Positions 55,134-63,017 of a DNA stretch of 64,000 nucleotides are shown one piece after another. The notes beneath the pieces are model-generated. The model was not told the DNA's origin. It searched no databases and worked only from the letters and a program-made list of their open reading frames with translations. The stretch lies in contig DATCTN010000026.1 of NCBI GenBank assembly GCA_036567965.1, forward strand, positions 62,001 to 126,000, read 5' to 3'. Every line of letters starts with the position of its first letter. Position 1 is the first letter of the stretch. The position numbers and the translations under genes are program-made. The DNA is from Candidatus Kryptoniota bacterium. Lineage in GTDB: Bacteria > Bacteroidota > Ignavibacteria > Kryptoniales > JAKASW01.

Positions 55134-56405
55134 ATGATCTACTACAGCAGGGGATCGGTCGACGACAAGATTTCTGGTGAAGAATTACGGTCGGGGCTTC
55201 ATGACGCCTTTGAAAAGATCGGCAAGCGAAACAAGGTAGTCGCCGTTCCGCCCGACATCACGAGGTTTCATTCACAGTCAGGAATCATTACAGAAATCGC
55301 TTGGGAATATTATAAATCCAATCTGACCGATATTCTCCCGGCAATCGGTACTCATTCACCAATGACTGAGAAAGAAATCGAGACGATGTTCGGCAAAACG
55401 CCGAAGAGTCTTTTCAGGATTCACGACTGGAGAAAAGGTTTTTCAACTTTGGGCGAGGTCCCGTGCGAATTTGTCCAGCAAGTCTCAGGTGGTGCAGTTG
55501 ACTATTCCATTCCCATCCAGGTCGATAAGCTTCTGGTAGAAGGGAAATTCGATCTTATACTTTCAATCGGTCAGGTGGTGCCTCATGAAGTTATCGGGAT
55601 GGCGGGTCACAATAAAAATATTTTCATAGGTACCGGCGGATCTGAAGCGATAAACAAGAGCCACTTCCTGGGCGCGGCATTCGGGATGGAAAGGATGATG
55701 GGTCGCGCGGATACTCCCGTAAAACGCGTCCTCAATTACGGCTCCGATCATTTCGCGGATGGACTTCCGATCATATATATCCTTACGGTGGTTGGGAGAG
55801 ACACCGACGGTTCACTCGCGATAAGAGGGCTGTACATAGGTGACGATGTAGAGTGTTTCAACCTTGCCGCATCGTTGTCGCTTAAAGTGAATTTCACTAT
55901 GCTGGAACAGCCGCTGAAGAAAGCTGTCGTGTACCTCGATCCGTCTGAATTCAAAACGACATGGCTTGGGAATAAATCGGTTTACCGTACCAGGATGGCG
56001 CTCGCGGACGGTGGAGAGCTGATTGTTCTTGCCCCCGGGCTGAAACGATTCGGCGAGGATTCGGGTATTGACGCGCTCATTAGAAAGTACGGCTACGTAG
56101 GCACTCCGAAGGTGCTCGAGCTTGTGAAGAAGAATCGTGACTTGCAGGAGAGCCTCAGCGCAGCTGCTCACCTCATCCACGGATCCTCCGAAGGGAGATT
56201 TTCAATTACGTATTGTCCCGGAGATATTTCCAGAACTGAAATGGAAGGTGTGGGTTTCAGGTATGCCGACCTCGGAAAGATGTTAAAGAAATATGACCCT
56301 TCCACGATGAAGGACGGCTTCAATACACTTCCCGGCGGCGACGAAATATATTACATCTCCAATCCCGCACTCGGTCTATGGGCATACAGGGGCCGCTTCT
56401 CTTGA
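55134..56405 (+). CDS. LarA-family (nickel-pincer) racemase/epimerase homologue
   Basis: The 423-residue protein belongs to the lactate-racemase-like LarA/DUF2088 family. The residues known from Lactobacillus LarA can be placed: GTH with H74 (catalytic His), PHEVIG with H151 (second catalytic His), GHNKNI with K161 (covalent cofactor link) and INKSH with H177 (nickel ligand). The spacing 151-161-177 equals the 174-184-200 spacing in LarA. The family includes enzymes for lactate, malate and D-gluconate. No larB, C or E cofactor genes are in the window. It sits 4 bases after the mannonate oxidoreductase-like gene and 29 bases before gnd, so an aldonate C2-epimerase is a good candidate activity (inference). 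Confidence 0.8.
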   Translation: MIYYSRGSVDDKISGEELRSGLHDAFEKIGKRNKVVAVPPDITRFHSQSGIITEIAWEYYKSNLTDILPAIGTHSPMTEKEIETMFGKTPKSLFRIHDWRKGFSTLGEVPCEFVQQVSGGAVDYSIPIQVDKLLVEGKFDLILSIGQVVPHEVIGMAGHNKNIFIGTGGSEAINKSHFLGAAFGMERMMGRADTPVKRVLNYGSDHFADGLPIIYILTVVGRDTDGSLAIRGLYIGDDVECFNLAASLSLKVNFTMLEQPLKKAVVYLDPSEFKTTWLGNKSVYRTRMALADGGELIVLAPGLKRFGEDSGIDALIRKYGYVGTPKVLELVKKNRDLQESLSAAAHLIHGSSEGRFSITYCPGDISRTEMEGVGFRYADLGKMLKKYDPSTMKDGFNTLPGGDEIYYISNPALGLWAYRGRFS

Positions 56406-56434
56406 AATCTAGTTGAATCGAACCAGGAGTTAAA

Positions 56435-57844
56435 ATGGATAAAATGAACTTCGGACTCATCGGTGTTGGCGTGATGGGTCAAAATCTCGCTCTGAATATC
56501 GAAAGAAACGGATTTTCAGTCGCGGTATACGACCGCGCTCTCGATAAAGTCAATGAGTTCACAAAAGGAAAAGCGTCCGGCAAAAGGATCATCGGCGCAA
56601 CCAGTATAGAATCATTTTTGCAGCAGCTTGAGCGTCCCCGGCGAATCGTCCTCCTCGTAAACGCGGGCAAGCCGGTGGATGATGTAATCGATGGGTTACG
56701 ACCGCAGTTGGGCAAAGGCGACATCATTATAGACGGCGGTAACTCATTCTTTCTGGACACGGAACGCCGCGCGGCGGATTTAGAGAAGCACGGAATATTT
56801 TTCGTCGGTTCGGGAGTGTCGGGCGGCGAGGAAGGCGCGCTGAAAGGACCGAGTCTCATGCCCGGCGGTGCAAAGGAAGCATACGACATAATTTCTCCGG
56901 TGCTCACGAAGATCGCTGCACACGTCAACGGTGAACCATGCTGCACTTACATCGGTCCGCGAGGCGCCGGCCACTACGTGAAGATGGTCCACAATGGAAT
57001 CGAATACGCCATCATGCAGCTCATTTGCGAGACTTACGATATACTCAAGACCGGTTACGGACTCCCGGCTCCTGAAATCGCGAAGATATTCGATAAGTGG
57101 AACCAAACCGAATTGAATTCATATCTATTCGAGATTACGAGTAAAGTTCTAAACAAGATCGATGATGTCACCCATAAACCCCTTGTCGATTTCATTTTGG
57201 ATACTGCCGAGCAGAAAGGAACCGGGAAATGGACTTCTCAGAATGCTTTTGATCTCGGCACTCCGATCCCGACCATCAATGCCGCCGTTGAGTCACGAAT
57301 GCTCTCGAGTTTCAAAGACCAAAGAGTGAAGGCCTCGCGCATACTCCGCGGACCGGACGCGCACCCTGCTGAAAAGGAAGAGTCGATGATAAATGAAGTA
57401 CGCGACGCTCTTCACGCTTCCATAATTGCCAGCTATTCGCAGGGGATGGCATTGATGCAGGCCGCGTCGGCGGAATACAAGTATGATTTGAAGGTCGACC
57501 AGATCGCCGCGATCTGGAGAGGCGGGTGCATAATCCGTGCGAAGATTCTTGAGGAAATCAGGCAGGCTTATCGCAGGAACCCGTCACTCCAAAACATGAT
57601 GACGGACGACTACTTCAGCGGAACTCTAAACAAACTCCAGGCGCCGTGGAGGCGCACCGTTCAGATCGCGAGCGGAGCTGGAATACCGGTGCTTGCGATG
57701 AGTGCGTCACTGTCGTACTACGATGCTTACAGGCGCGAAAGGCTTCCAGCGAACCTCCTTCAGGGCCAGCGCGATTTCTTCGGCGCCCACACGTACAGGA
57801 GAATCGACAAAGAGGGAATTTTCCACACGAAGTGGGAAGAGTGA
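56435..57844 (+). CDS. gnd: 6-phosphogluconate dehydrogenase, decarboxylating
   Basis: The 469-residue full-length enzyme has the NADP-binding motif GLIGVGVMGQNLALNI, substrate site GGNSFFLDTERR, catalytic Lys region HYVKMVHNGIEYAIMQL, and GTGKWTSQNAFDLGTPIPTI plus the GGCIIRAKIL block. It oxidises 6-phosphogluconate to ribulose 5-phosphate and CO2, giving NADPH. It is unusual to find gnd inside a uronate operon without zwf or pgl. Here it lies directly after the LarA homologue and abuts the next gene (no gap), so it is clearly co-expressed with uronate enzymes. Confidence 0.95.
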   Translation: MDKMNFGLIGVGVMGQNLALNIERNGFSVAVYDRALDKVNEFTKGKASGKRIIGATSIESFLQQLERPRRIVLLVNAGKPVDDVIDGLRPQLGKGDIIIDGGNSFFLDTERRAADLEKHGIFFVGSGVSGGEEGALKGPSLMPGGAKEAYDIISPVLTKIAAHVNGEPCCTYIGPRGAGHYVKMVHNGIEYAIMQLICETYDILKTGYGLPAPEIAKIFDKWNQTELNSYLFEITSKVLNKIDDVTHKPLVDFILDTAEQKGTGKWTSQNAFDLGTPIPTINAAVESRMLSSFKDQRVKASRILRGPDAHPAEKEESMINEVRDALHASIIASYSQGMALMQAASAEYKYDLKVDQIAAIWRGGCIIRAKILEEIRQAYRRNPSLQNMMTDDYFSGTLNKLQAPWRRTVQIASGAGIPVLAMSASLSYYDAYRRERLPANLLQGQRDFFGAHTYRRIDKEGIFHTKWEE

Positions 57845-58993
57845 ATGAAGTTTATAGTCGATCGTAATATTCCTCTCGTTCAACAGGCTTTCGAAGGACT
57901 GGGGGATGTGACCGCCCTCGAGACCGGAGATTTTACCAAAGACACCGTTCGTGATGCCGATGTCCTGGTAGTCAGGTCCGAGACAAAAGTCAACGCAGCT
58001 CTTCTCGACGGATCCTGCGTCAAGTTCGTCGGCACAGCAACGATCGGTACCGATCACATCGATCTCGATTACCTCCAATCAAGAGGGATCGGATTCGCCA
58101 GCGCGCCGGGCTCGAACTCGAACTCGGTGAAGGAATATGTCGCCGCAGCACTCCTTCACCTTGCGGCACGGGAGAAATACAATCTCAAGGGGAGGACCAT
58201 CGGAGTCGTGGGAGTTGGAAATGTAGGGAGCAAGGTGGTAAAGGCAGCGGAAGCGCTCGGACTCCATGTGGTTCAAAACGATCCTCCGCTCGCGGAGCGG
58301 ACTGGCGACAAACATTTCGTCGGTCTTGATGATGCGCTGAAGTGCGATATCGTCACTCTTCATGTGCCGCTCACGAAGGAGGGATCGCACCCGACTTTTC
58401 ATCTGATCGGAAGTGAACAGTTTGCCAAGATGAAAAAGGATTCGGTCTTCATCAACACTTCGCGCGGGGCTGTGGTAGACACAACAGCTCTCAAGAAGGC
58501 GATCCGTGACGGAAATGTGTCGGGTTCCGTGATCGATGTTTGGGAACATGAACCTCTAATCGATTGCGAATTGCTCTATATGGTCTCGCTTTCCACGCCG
58601 CACATCGCCGGTTATTCCACGGAAGGAAAAGTGAACGCCGTGACTGCTGTCAGGAAAGCAGTGTGTGAACATTTTAAGATTAAGTCTGAATGGGACCCGC
58701 ACGATCTGATCGGACCGCCGCCCGTTCCTGATGTGAAGGTGTCGCCCGATGAGGCTCAGCCGGAAGAAATCCTTGATCTGGTTGTATCGGAAGTTTACGA
58801 CATAACATACGACAACACTCATCTCCAACAGCTAGTCGGCATGCCCGAAAAGGATCGCGCCGGATATTTCAGGAAATTGCGAAGTGGCTACCGGGTACGC
58901 CGCGAGTTCTCGAACACTACGGTCCATCTTCCCCGCGAGCATGCAGGCCTTTCGCGTGTTCTTTCGTCTCTCGGTTTCAAACTAAACGTATAA
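57845..58993 (+). CDS. pdxB: Erythronate-4-phosphate dehydrogenase-like D-2-hydroxyacid dehydrogenase (PdxB type)
   Basis: The 382-residue protein has the PdxB architecture. An N-terminal substrate lid precedes the NAD motif GVVGVGNVGSKVVKAAEALG. Catalytic Arg (NTSRGAVVD), Glu (DVWEHEP) and His (TPHIAGYSTEGK) are present, and a C-terminal dimerisation domain (about 285-382) separates PdxB from other D-2-hydroxyacid dehydrogenases. PdxB oxidises 4-phosphoerythronate in vitamin B6 synthesis. Its place between gnd and a KDG kinase suggests it may instead, or also, act on a sugar acid from uronate breakdown. The start follows the gnd stop directly. No other B6 gene is present. Confidence 0.8.
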   Translation: MKFIVDRNIPLVQQAFEGLGDVTALETGDFTKDTVRDADVLVVRSETKVNAALLDGSCVKFVGTATIGTDHIDLDYLQSRGIGFASAPGSNSNSVKEYVAAALLHLAAREKYNLKGRTIGVVGVGNVGSKVVKAAEALGLHVVQNDPPLAERTGDKHFVGLDDALKCDIVTLHVPLTKEGSHPTFHLIGSEQFAKMKKDSVFINTSRGAVVDTTALKKAIRDGNVSGSVIDVWEHEPLIDCELLYMVSLSTPHIAGYSTEGKVNAVTAVRKAVCEHFKIKSEWDPHDLIGPPPVPDVKVSPDEAQPEEILDLVVSEVYDITYDNTHLQQLVGMPEKDRAGYFRKLRSGYRVRREFSNTTVHLPREHAGLSRVLSSLGFKLNV

Positions 58994-59011
58994 ATTCAAA
59001 AGGAGCAAGCA

Positions 59012-60094
59012 ATGAGCAGCGGGTTGAATATTCGGAAAGAAGGTGCGCTCGATCTTGTGTCACTAGGGGCTTTGGTGCACCGCCTCGATCCGGGAATCAT
59101 ACCTTTCAGGAAAGCGACAGAATGTCAAATACATGTAAGCGGCGGCGAGTACAATGTCGCAGCGAATCTCTCGGATTGTTTCCGAATGAACACCGGTATC
59201 GCGACCGCGCTCGTGGAATATCCAATCGGTGAGCTCATCGCGGAACGTGTGAAGGCAATGGGAGTGAAGCCGTTCTACAAATATTTCAAACATAACGGTG
59301 TGAACGGACCGAACCATGCGACTGTCTACAGCGACCGCGGACAAGGAGTGAGAGCGCCTGTTGTATTTTACAATCGTGCAAACGAGGCGGGCGCGCTTCT
59401 GAAGCCGGGCGACTTCGACTGGGAGAAGATTTTTTCGGGCGGGGTGAGATGGTTCCATAGCGGCGGGATATTTGCCGCGCTCTCGCCGACGACCGGTGAA
59501 TTGATCGTTGAGGGAATGAAAGCCGCGAAAAAAGCCGGCGCGGTCGTGAGCTTCGATCTCAACTTCCGCGAAAAGTTGTGGAATATCTGGGGCGGTCAGC
59601 AGAAAGCGGTGGAGATTGTCGCGCGCATCGTACAGAATGTGGATGTCCTCGTCGGGAACGAAGAAGATTTGCAAAAAGGTCTGGGTGTTCCGGGACCTGA
59701 AGTGGCGTCGAAATCGAAGCTCGACCCGACCGCCTTCTTCGGTATGATCGATAAAGTCGTCGCCAAGCATCCGAATGTGAAAGTCGTCGCTACGACTCTT
59801 CGCGAAGTGCACTCCACGAATCGCCACGGCTGGGGCGCAGTCGCCTGGGTCGACGGTAAAACTTATTCATCTCCCACGTGCGATCTGGACGTATTCGATC
59901 GCGTCGGCGGTGGTGACGGCTTCGCGAGCGGGTTCTTCTACGGGCTCCTGACCGGTGAATCGCCCGAAGAATCAGTCAAACTCGGCTGGGCGCACGGCGC
60001 GCTCCTGACTACTTTTCCGGGCGATACCACCATGGCGACACTCGAGCAAGTCCGGTCATTCGCCAAGGGCGGATCTGCTCGCATCCAGAGATGA
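59012..60094 (+). CDS. kdgK: PfkB-family sugar kinase, 2-dehydro-3-deoxygluconokinase-like
   Basis: The 360-residue protein has the PfkB signatures VSGGEYNVAANLS (substrate site) and DVFDRVGGGDGFASGF, with catalytic Asp in GGGD where GAGD is more common. The VRWFHSGGIFAALS and SFDLNFREKLW blocks match KDG kinases. It would phosphorylate KDG to KDPG for KdgA. AAGGAG precedes the ATG, and the gene is 18 bases after pdxB. A paralogue starts at 63018, so one of the two may have another sugar-acid substrate. Confidence 0.82.
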   Translation: MSSGLNIRKEGALDLVSLGALVHRLDPGIIPFRKATECQIHVSGGEYNVAANLSDCFRMNTGIATALVEYPIGELIAERVKAMGVKPFYKYFKHNGVNGPNHATVYSDRGQGVRAPVVFYNRANEAGALLKPGDFDWEKIFSGGVRWFHSGGIFAALSPTTGELIVEGMKAAKKAGAVVSFDLNFREKLWNIWGGQQKAVEIVARIVQNVDVLVGNEEDLQKGLGVPGPEVASKSKLDPTAFFGMIDKVVAKHPNVKVVATTLREVHSTNRHGWGAVAWVDGKTYSSPTCDLDVFDRVGGGDGFASGFFYGLLTGESPEESVKLGWAHGALLTTFPGDTTMATLEQVRSFAKGGSARIQR

Positions 60095-60204
60095 AGACGC
60101 GGCGTTCCAGAACGGAAGCACTTCTGAAAATTGAAATTTAGACGGCGTACAATCCGATTGATCGTACGGGCCGAGCGTGCATCTGACGAATTAAGGAGGT
60201 CGAG

Positions 60205-60546
60205 TTGAAACCTGAATCGTCTCACTCTTTTGTGGAATCGGCTGGAATCAGCTGGAAAAATGCGGGCGAGGGGATGAAAAGAAAAATCCTGAGCTACGAT
60301 TCCCAGATTATGATGGTACACGTTGAATTCATCAAGGGCGCCGTCGGCACAATTCACACTCACCCGCACAGGCAAATCACATTCGTCGAGTCGGGAAAGT
60401 TTGAAGTGCGAGTCGGTGACCAGAAACGGGTGCTGTCAAAGGGCGACAGTTTTATAGTCGCGCCGGACGTCCCACACGGTGTCATCGCGCTCGAAGCAGG
60501 CGAGCTCGTGGATGTATTCACACCGGCAAGATACGATTTTCTTTAA
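60205..60546 (+). CDS. kdgF: KdgF-type cupin, unsaturated uronate ring-opening enzyme
   Basis: The start is a TTG at 60205 with a strong AAGGAGG 5 bases upstream. The 113-residue single cupin has the metal site HTHPHRQ (H51, H53 and nearby residues) and PHGV (H91). The sequence MKRKILSYDSQIMMVHVEFIKGA and the end VFTPARYDFL are characteristic of KdgF. KdgF speeds the conversion of 4,5-unsaturated monouronates, from pectate or alginate lyase products, to 5-keto-4-deoxyuronate. This is the substrate of KduI, encoded next. Confidence 0.9.
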   Translation: MKPESSHSFVESAGISWKNAGEGMKRKILSYDSQIMMVHVEFIKGAVGTIHTHPHRQITFVESGKFEVRVGDQKRVLSKGDSFIVAPDVPHGVIALEAGELVDVFTPARYDFL

Positions 60547-60651
60547 TTGCGGCCGCGGATCTATTGAAATATACGGCGAGGCGTTTATCCATCGCCTCAC
60601 GAACGTCGTCAGTCCAGCGCAAACCCGCAATTCAGACAAGGAGGCTGTGAA

Positions 60652-61485
60652 ATGGAACTAAGGTATTCACCAGGCAACGTCGCTTACAGGACGATGACCA
60701 CAAGCGAGTTGAGGAGTGCCTTCCTCGCGGACAATCTCTTCACCGCTGGAAAAATAAACATGATCTATTTCGACATGGATCGAGCGATAGTCGGAGGCGC
60801 CCTGCCTACGAAAAAGTCGCTTTCAATTGAAAGCAGCAAGAAGGAAATGGCGGCAGATTATTTCACAGAACGAAGAGAGATCGGGATATTTAACGTGGGC
60901 GGCAGCGGAAAGATAAAGACTGACGGCAACATCCTCAGTGTGAGGCATAAGGACGCTGCCTATATCGGAAAGGGCACGAAGGAAATCGTTCTCTCAAGTG
61001 ACAGTGGTTCCAACCCCGCGATCTTTTATTTCGTGAGTTATCCCGCGCACGCCGCGTACCCGACCACACTTATGAAGTTCGGAGAAGTGTACTCTGCAAA
61101 ACTCGGGACTGCAAACGAGGCGAATGTCCGGACATTGAACAGGTACATTCACACGAAAGGCGTTAAGAGCTCTCAGCTCGTCATGGGACTCACCGAGCTG
61201 GAGCCGGGAAGTGTGTGGAACACGATGCCACCACACACTCACCAGAGAAGGACCGAGATATATTTCTATTTCAATCTCAAAGAGAATTCCGCCGTGTTTC
61301 ACATGATGGGCGAGCCGTCGGAAACGAGGCACATCGTTGTGCGAAATAATCAGGCCGTGGTCTCACCAAGCTGGTCAATACACACTGGTGTGGCAACTCA
61401 GAATTATTCATTCATCTGGGCAATGGGAGGAGAGAACCAGGAATTCGAAGACATGGATGGCGTCGACATGGCGTCAATGAAATAA
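60652..61485 (+). CDS. kduI: 5-dehydro-4-deoxy-D-glucuronate isomerase
   Basis: The 277-residue KduI cupin is full length. The zinc ligands are clear: H195, H197, E202 (PPHTHQRRTEIYFYF) and H244 (SWSIHTG), nearly the same numbering as in E. coli. It isomerises 5-keto-4-deoxyuronate to 3-deoxy-D-glycero-2,5-hexodiulosonate. AAGGAGG lies upstream. kduD follows after 38 bases. Confidence 0.97.
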   Translation: MELRYSPGNVAYRTMTTSELRSAFLADNLFTAGKINMIYFDMDRAIVGGALPTKKSLSIESSKKEMAADYFTERREIGIFNVGGSGKIKTDGNILSVRHKDAAYIGKGTKEIVLSSDSGSNPAIFYFVSYPAHAAYPTTLMKFGEVYSAKLGTANEANVRTLNRYIHTKGVKSSQLVMGLTELEPGSVWNTMPPHTHQRRTEIYFYFNLKENSAVFHMMGEPSETRHIVVRNNQAVVSPSWSIHTGVATQNYSFIWAMGGENQEFEDMDGVDMASMK

Positions 61486-61523
61486 TGTGCGAATGAATTC
61501 CAGGAAAATCAGGGAGCGGATTT

Positions 61524-62285
61524 ATGATACTCGATAAGTTCAGATTGGATAACAAAGTCGCGATCGTCACCGGATCGAACCAGGGAATCGGGATGGCGTA
61601 CGCGATCGCACTCGCCGAAGCCGGCGCCGACATCGTAAGCGTTTCAAACCAGAAAGATTTTGCCGCGGTTGAAAAGGAAATCAAGAGCCGCGGCCGTAAA
61701 TTCAAATCGTACGTCTCAGATTTCTCGAAGCGAAAATCTCTTTACAGCTTCGTTAAGAAAGTGAAGTCGGATTTTCCCACGATCGACATCCTGGTGAATA
61801 ATGCCGGGACGATTATGAGAAAACCGATTTCGGAACATCCCGACGACTACTGGGACAGGGTCATCGAAGTAAATCTCTCCGCACAGTTCATACTGACAAG
61901 GGAGATCGGTAAAGAAATGGCAAAAAGGGGAAGTGGAAAGATCGTTTTCATCGCGTCTCTCCTGGCGTTCCAGGGAGGAATCCTCGTGCCCGGATACTCT
62001 GCCTCGAAGGGGGGAGTGAGGCAACTGACCATGGCATTCTCGAATGAATGGGCGTCGAAGGGAGTTAATGTCAATGCGATCGCGCCGGGATATATCGCGA
62101 CGGACAACACCGCGGCGCTTCGTGCCGATCCGGAAAGGAACAAGGCGATTCAGGACAGGATCCCGCAGGGAAGATGGGGAACGCCGGAAGACTTGATGGG
62201 AACTGTCGTGTTTCTCTGTTCTGATGCTTCGAACTACCTGAACGGAAGTGTCGTGACAGTTGACGGCGGCTGGATGGGGAGATGA
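61524..62285 (+). CDS. kduD: 2-dehydro-3-deoxy-D-gluconate 5-dehydrogenase
   Basis: This is a 253-residue classical SDR with TGSNQGIGMAYA (cofactor), NNAGTIMRKP, catalytic Ser region FIASLLAFQGG and YSASK, and a KduD-like tail (SDASNYLNGSVVTVDGGWMGR). It reduces the KduI product to KDG. The order kdgF-kduI-kduD is the expected unsaturated-uronate route. Confidence 0.93.
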   Translation: MILDKFRLDNKVAIVTGSNQGIGMAYAIALAEAGADIVSVSNQKDFAAVEKEIKSRGRKFKSYVSDFSKRKSLYSFVKKVKSDFPTIDILVNNAGTIMRKPISEHPDDYWDRVIEVNLSAQFILTREIGKEMAKRGSGKIVFIASLLAFQGGILVPGYSASKGGVRQLTMAFSNEWASKGVNVNAIAPGYIATDNTAALRADPERNKAIQDRIPQGRWGTPEDLMGTVVFLCSDASNYLNGSVVTVDGGWMGR

Positions 62286-62316
62286 ATTTTTCTATAAGTG
62301 AAATCAGAGGAAGATA

Positions 62317-62976
62317 ATGTCTCGAGCTGACGTAGTTCGGAGGATAATTGAGAACGGTGCGGTGGCGGTTATAAGAATGAGTGACCCTGCGAAACTTATC
62401 AAAGTGGCGGAGGCAATCCACAAGGGCGGCATAAACGGGATCGAGATTACGATGACTGTCCCGGGCGCGATCAAAATAATCGAACAGGCAAGCAAGACGA
62501 TTGGTCGAGAGATGAACATTGGCGTTGGCTCGGTACTTGATCCTCAAACCGCTCAGGACGCGATAAACGCGGGGGCGAATTATGTCGTGAGTCCGATATT
62601 CAAAAAGGAGATCGTGGAGATCGCTCACAAGAACGATGTTCCCGCATTGCCGGGCGCATTCTCGCCAACAGAAATACAAACCGCCTTTGAAGCTGGTGCG
62701 GATATCGTGAAGGTTTTTCCTGCGGACGTTGTCGGAATGGCATTCTTCAAAGGAATTCTTGCGCCGATGCCCCACTTGAAGTTGATGCCGACCGGCGGAG
62801 TGACTTTGAAGAACGCGGGCGAATGGCTGAAAGCGGGCGCGTGCGCGGTCGGAGTCGGCTCGGCACTCCTCGACAAGAAAGCGATCGACGGGGAAGACTA
62901 TGGACAACTCACCGAAAATGCTAGGACGCTCATGAGCAGTATCGCTCAGTTCAGGTCGTCCGTGAAGAAATCATGA
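62317..62976 (+). CDS. kdgA: KDPG aldolase (2-dehydro-3-deoxyphosphogluconate aldolase)
   Basis: The 219-residue class I aldolase has its Schiff-base Lys at K132 (DIVKVFPA), Glu43 (GIEITM), the phosphate-binding GVGSVLDP and the PTGGVTLKNAGEWLKAGACAVGVGSAL loop. It splits KDPG to pyruvate and glyceraldehyde 3-phosphate, the end of the route started by kdgF. The typical PGxxTPTE motif is PGAFSPTE here. AGAGGA precedes the ATG. Confidence 0.95.
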   Translation: MSRADVVRRIIENGAVAVIRMSDPAKLIKVAEAIHKGGINGIEITMTVPGAIKIIEQASKTIGREMNIGVGSVLDPQTAQDAINAGANYVVSPIFKKEIVEIAHKNDVPALPGAFSPTEIQTAFEAGADIVKVFPADVVGMAFFKGILAPMPHLKLMPTGGVTLKNAGEWLKAGACAVGVGSALLDKKAIDGEDYGQLTENARTLMSSIAQFRSSVKKS

Positions 62977-63017
62977 TTATTTCTAATTTGATTTACAGAA
63001 CGCGACGGAGAAAATAA

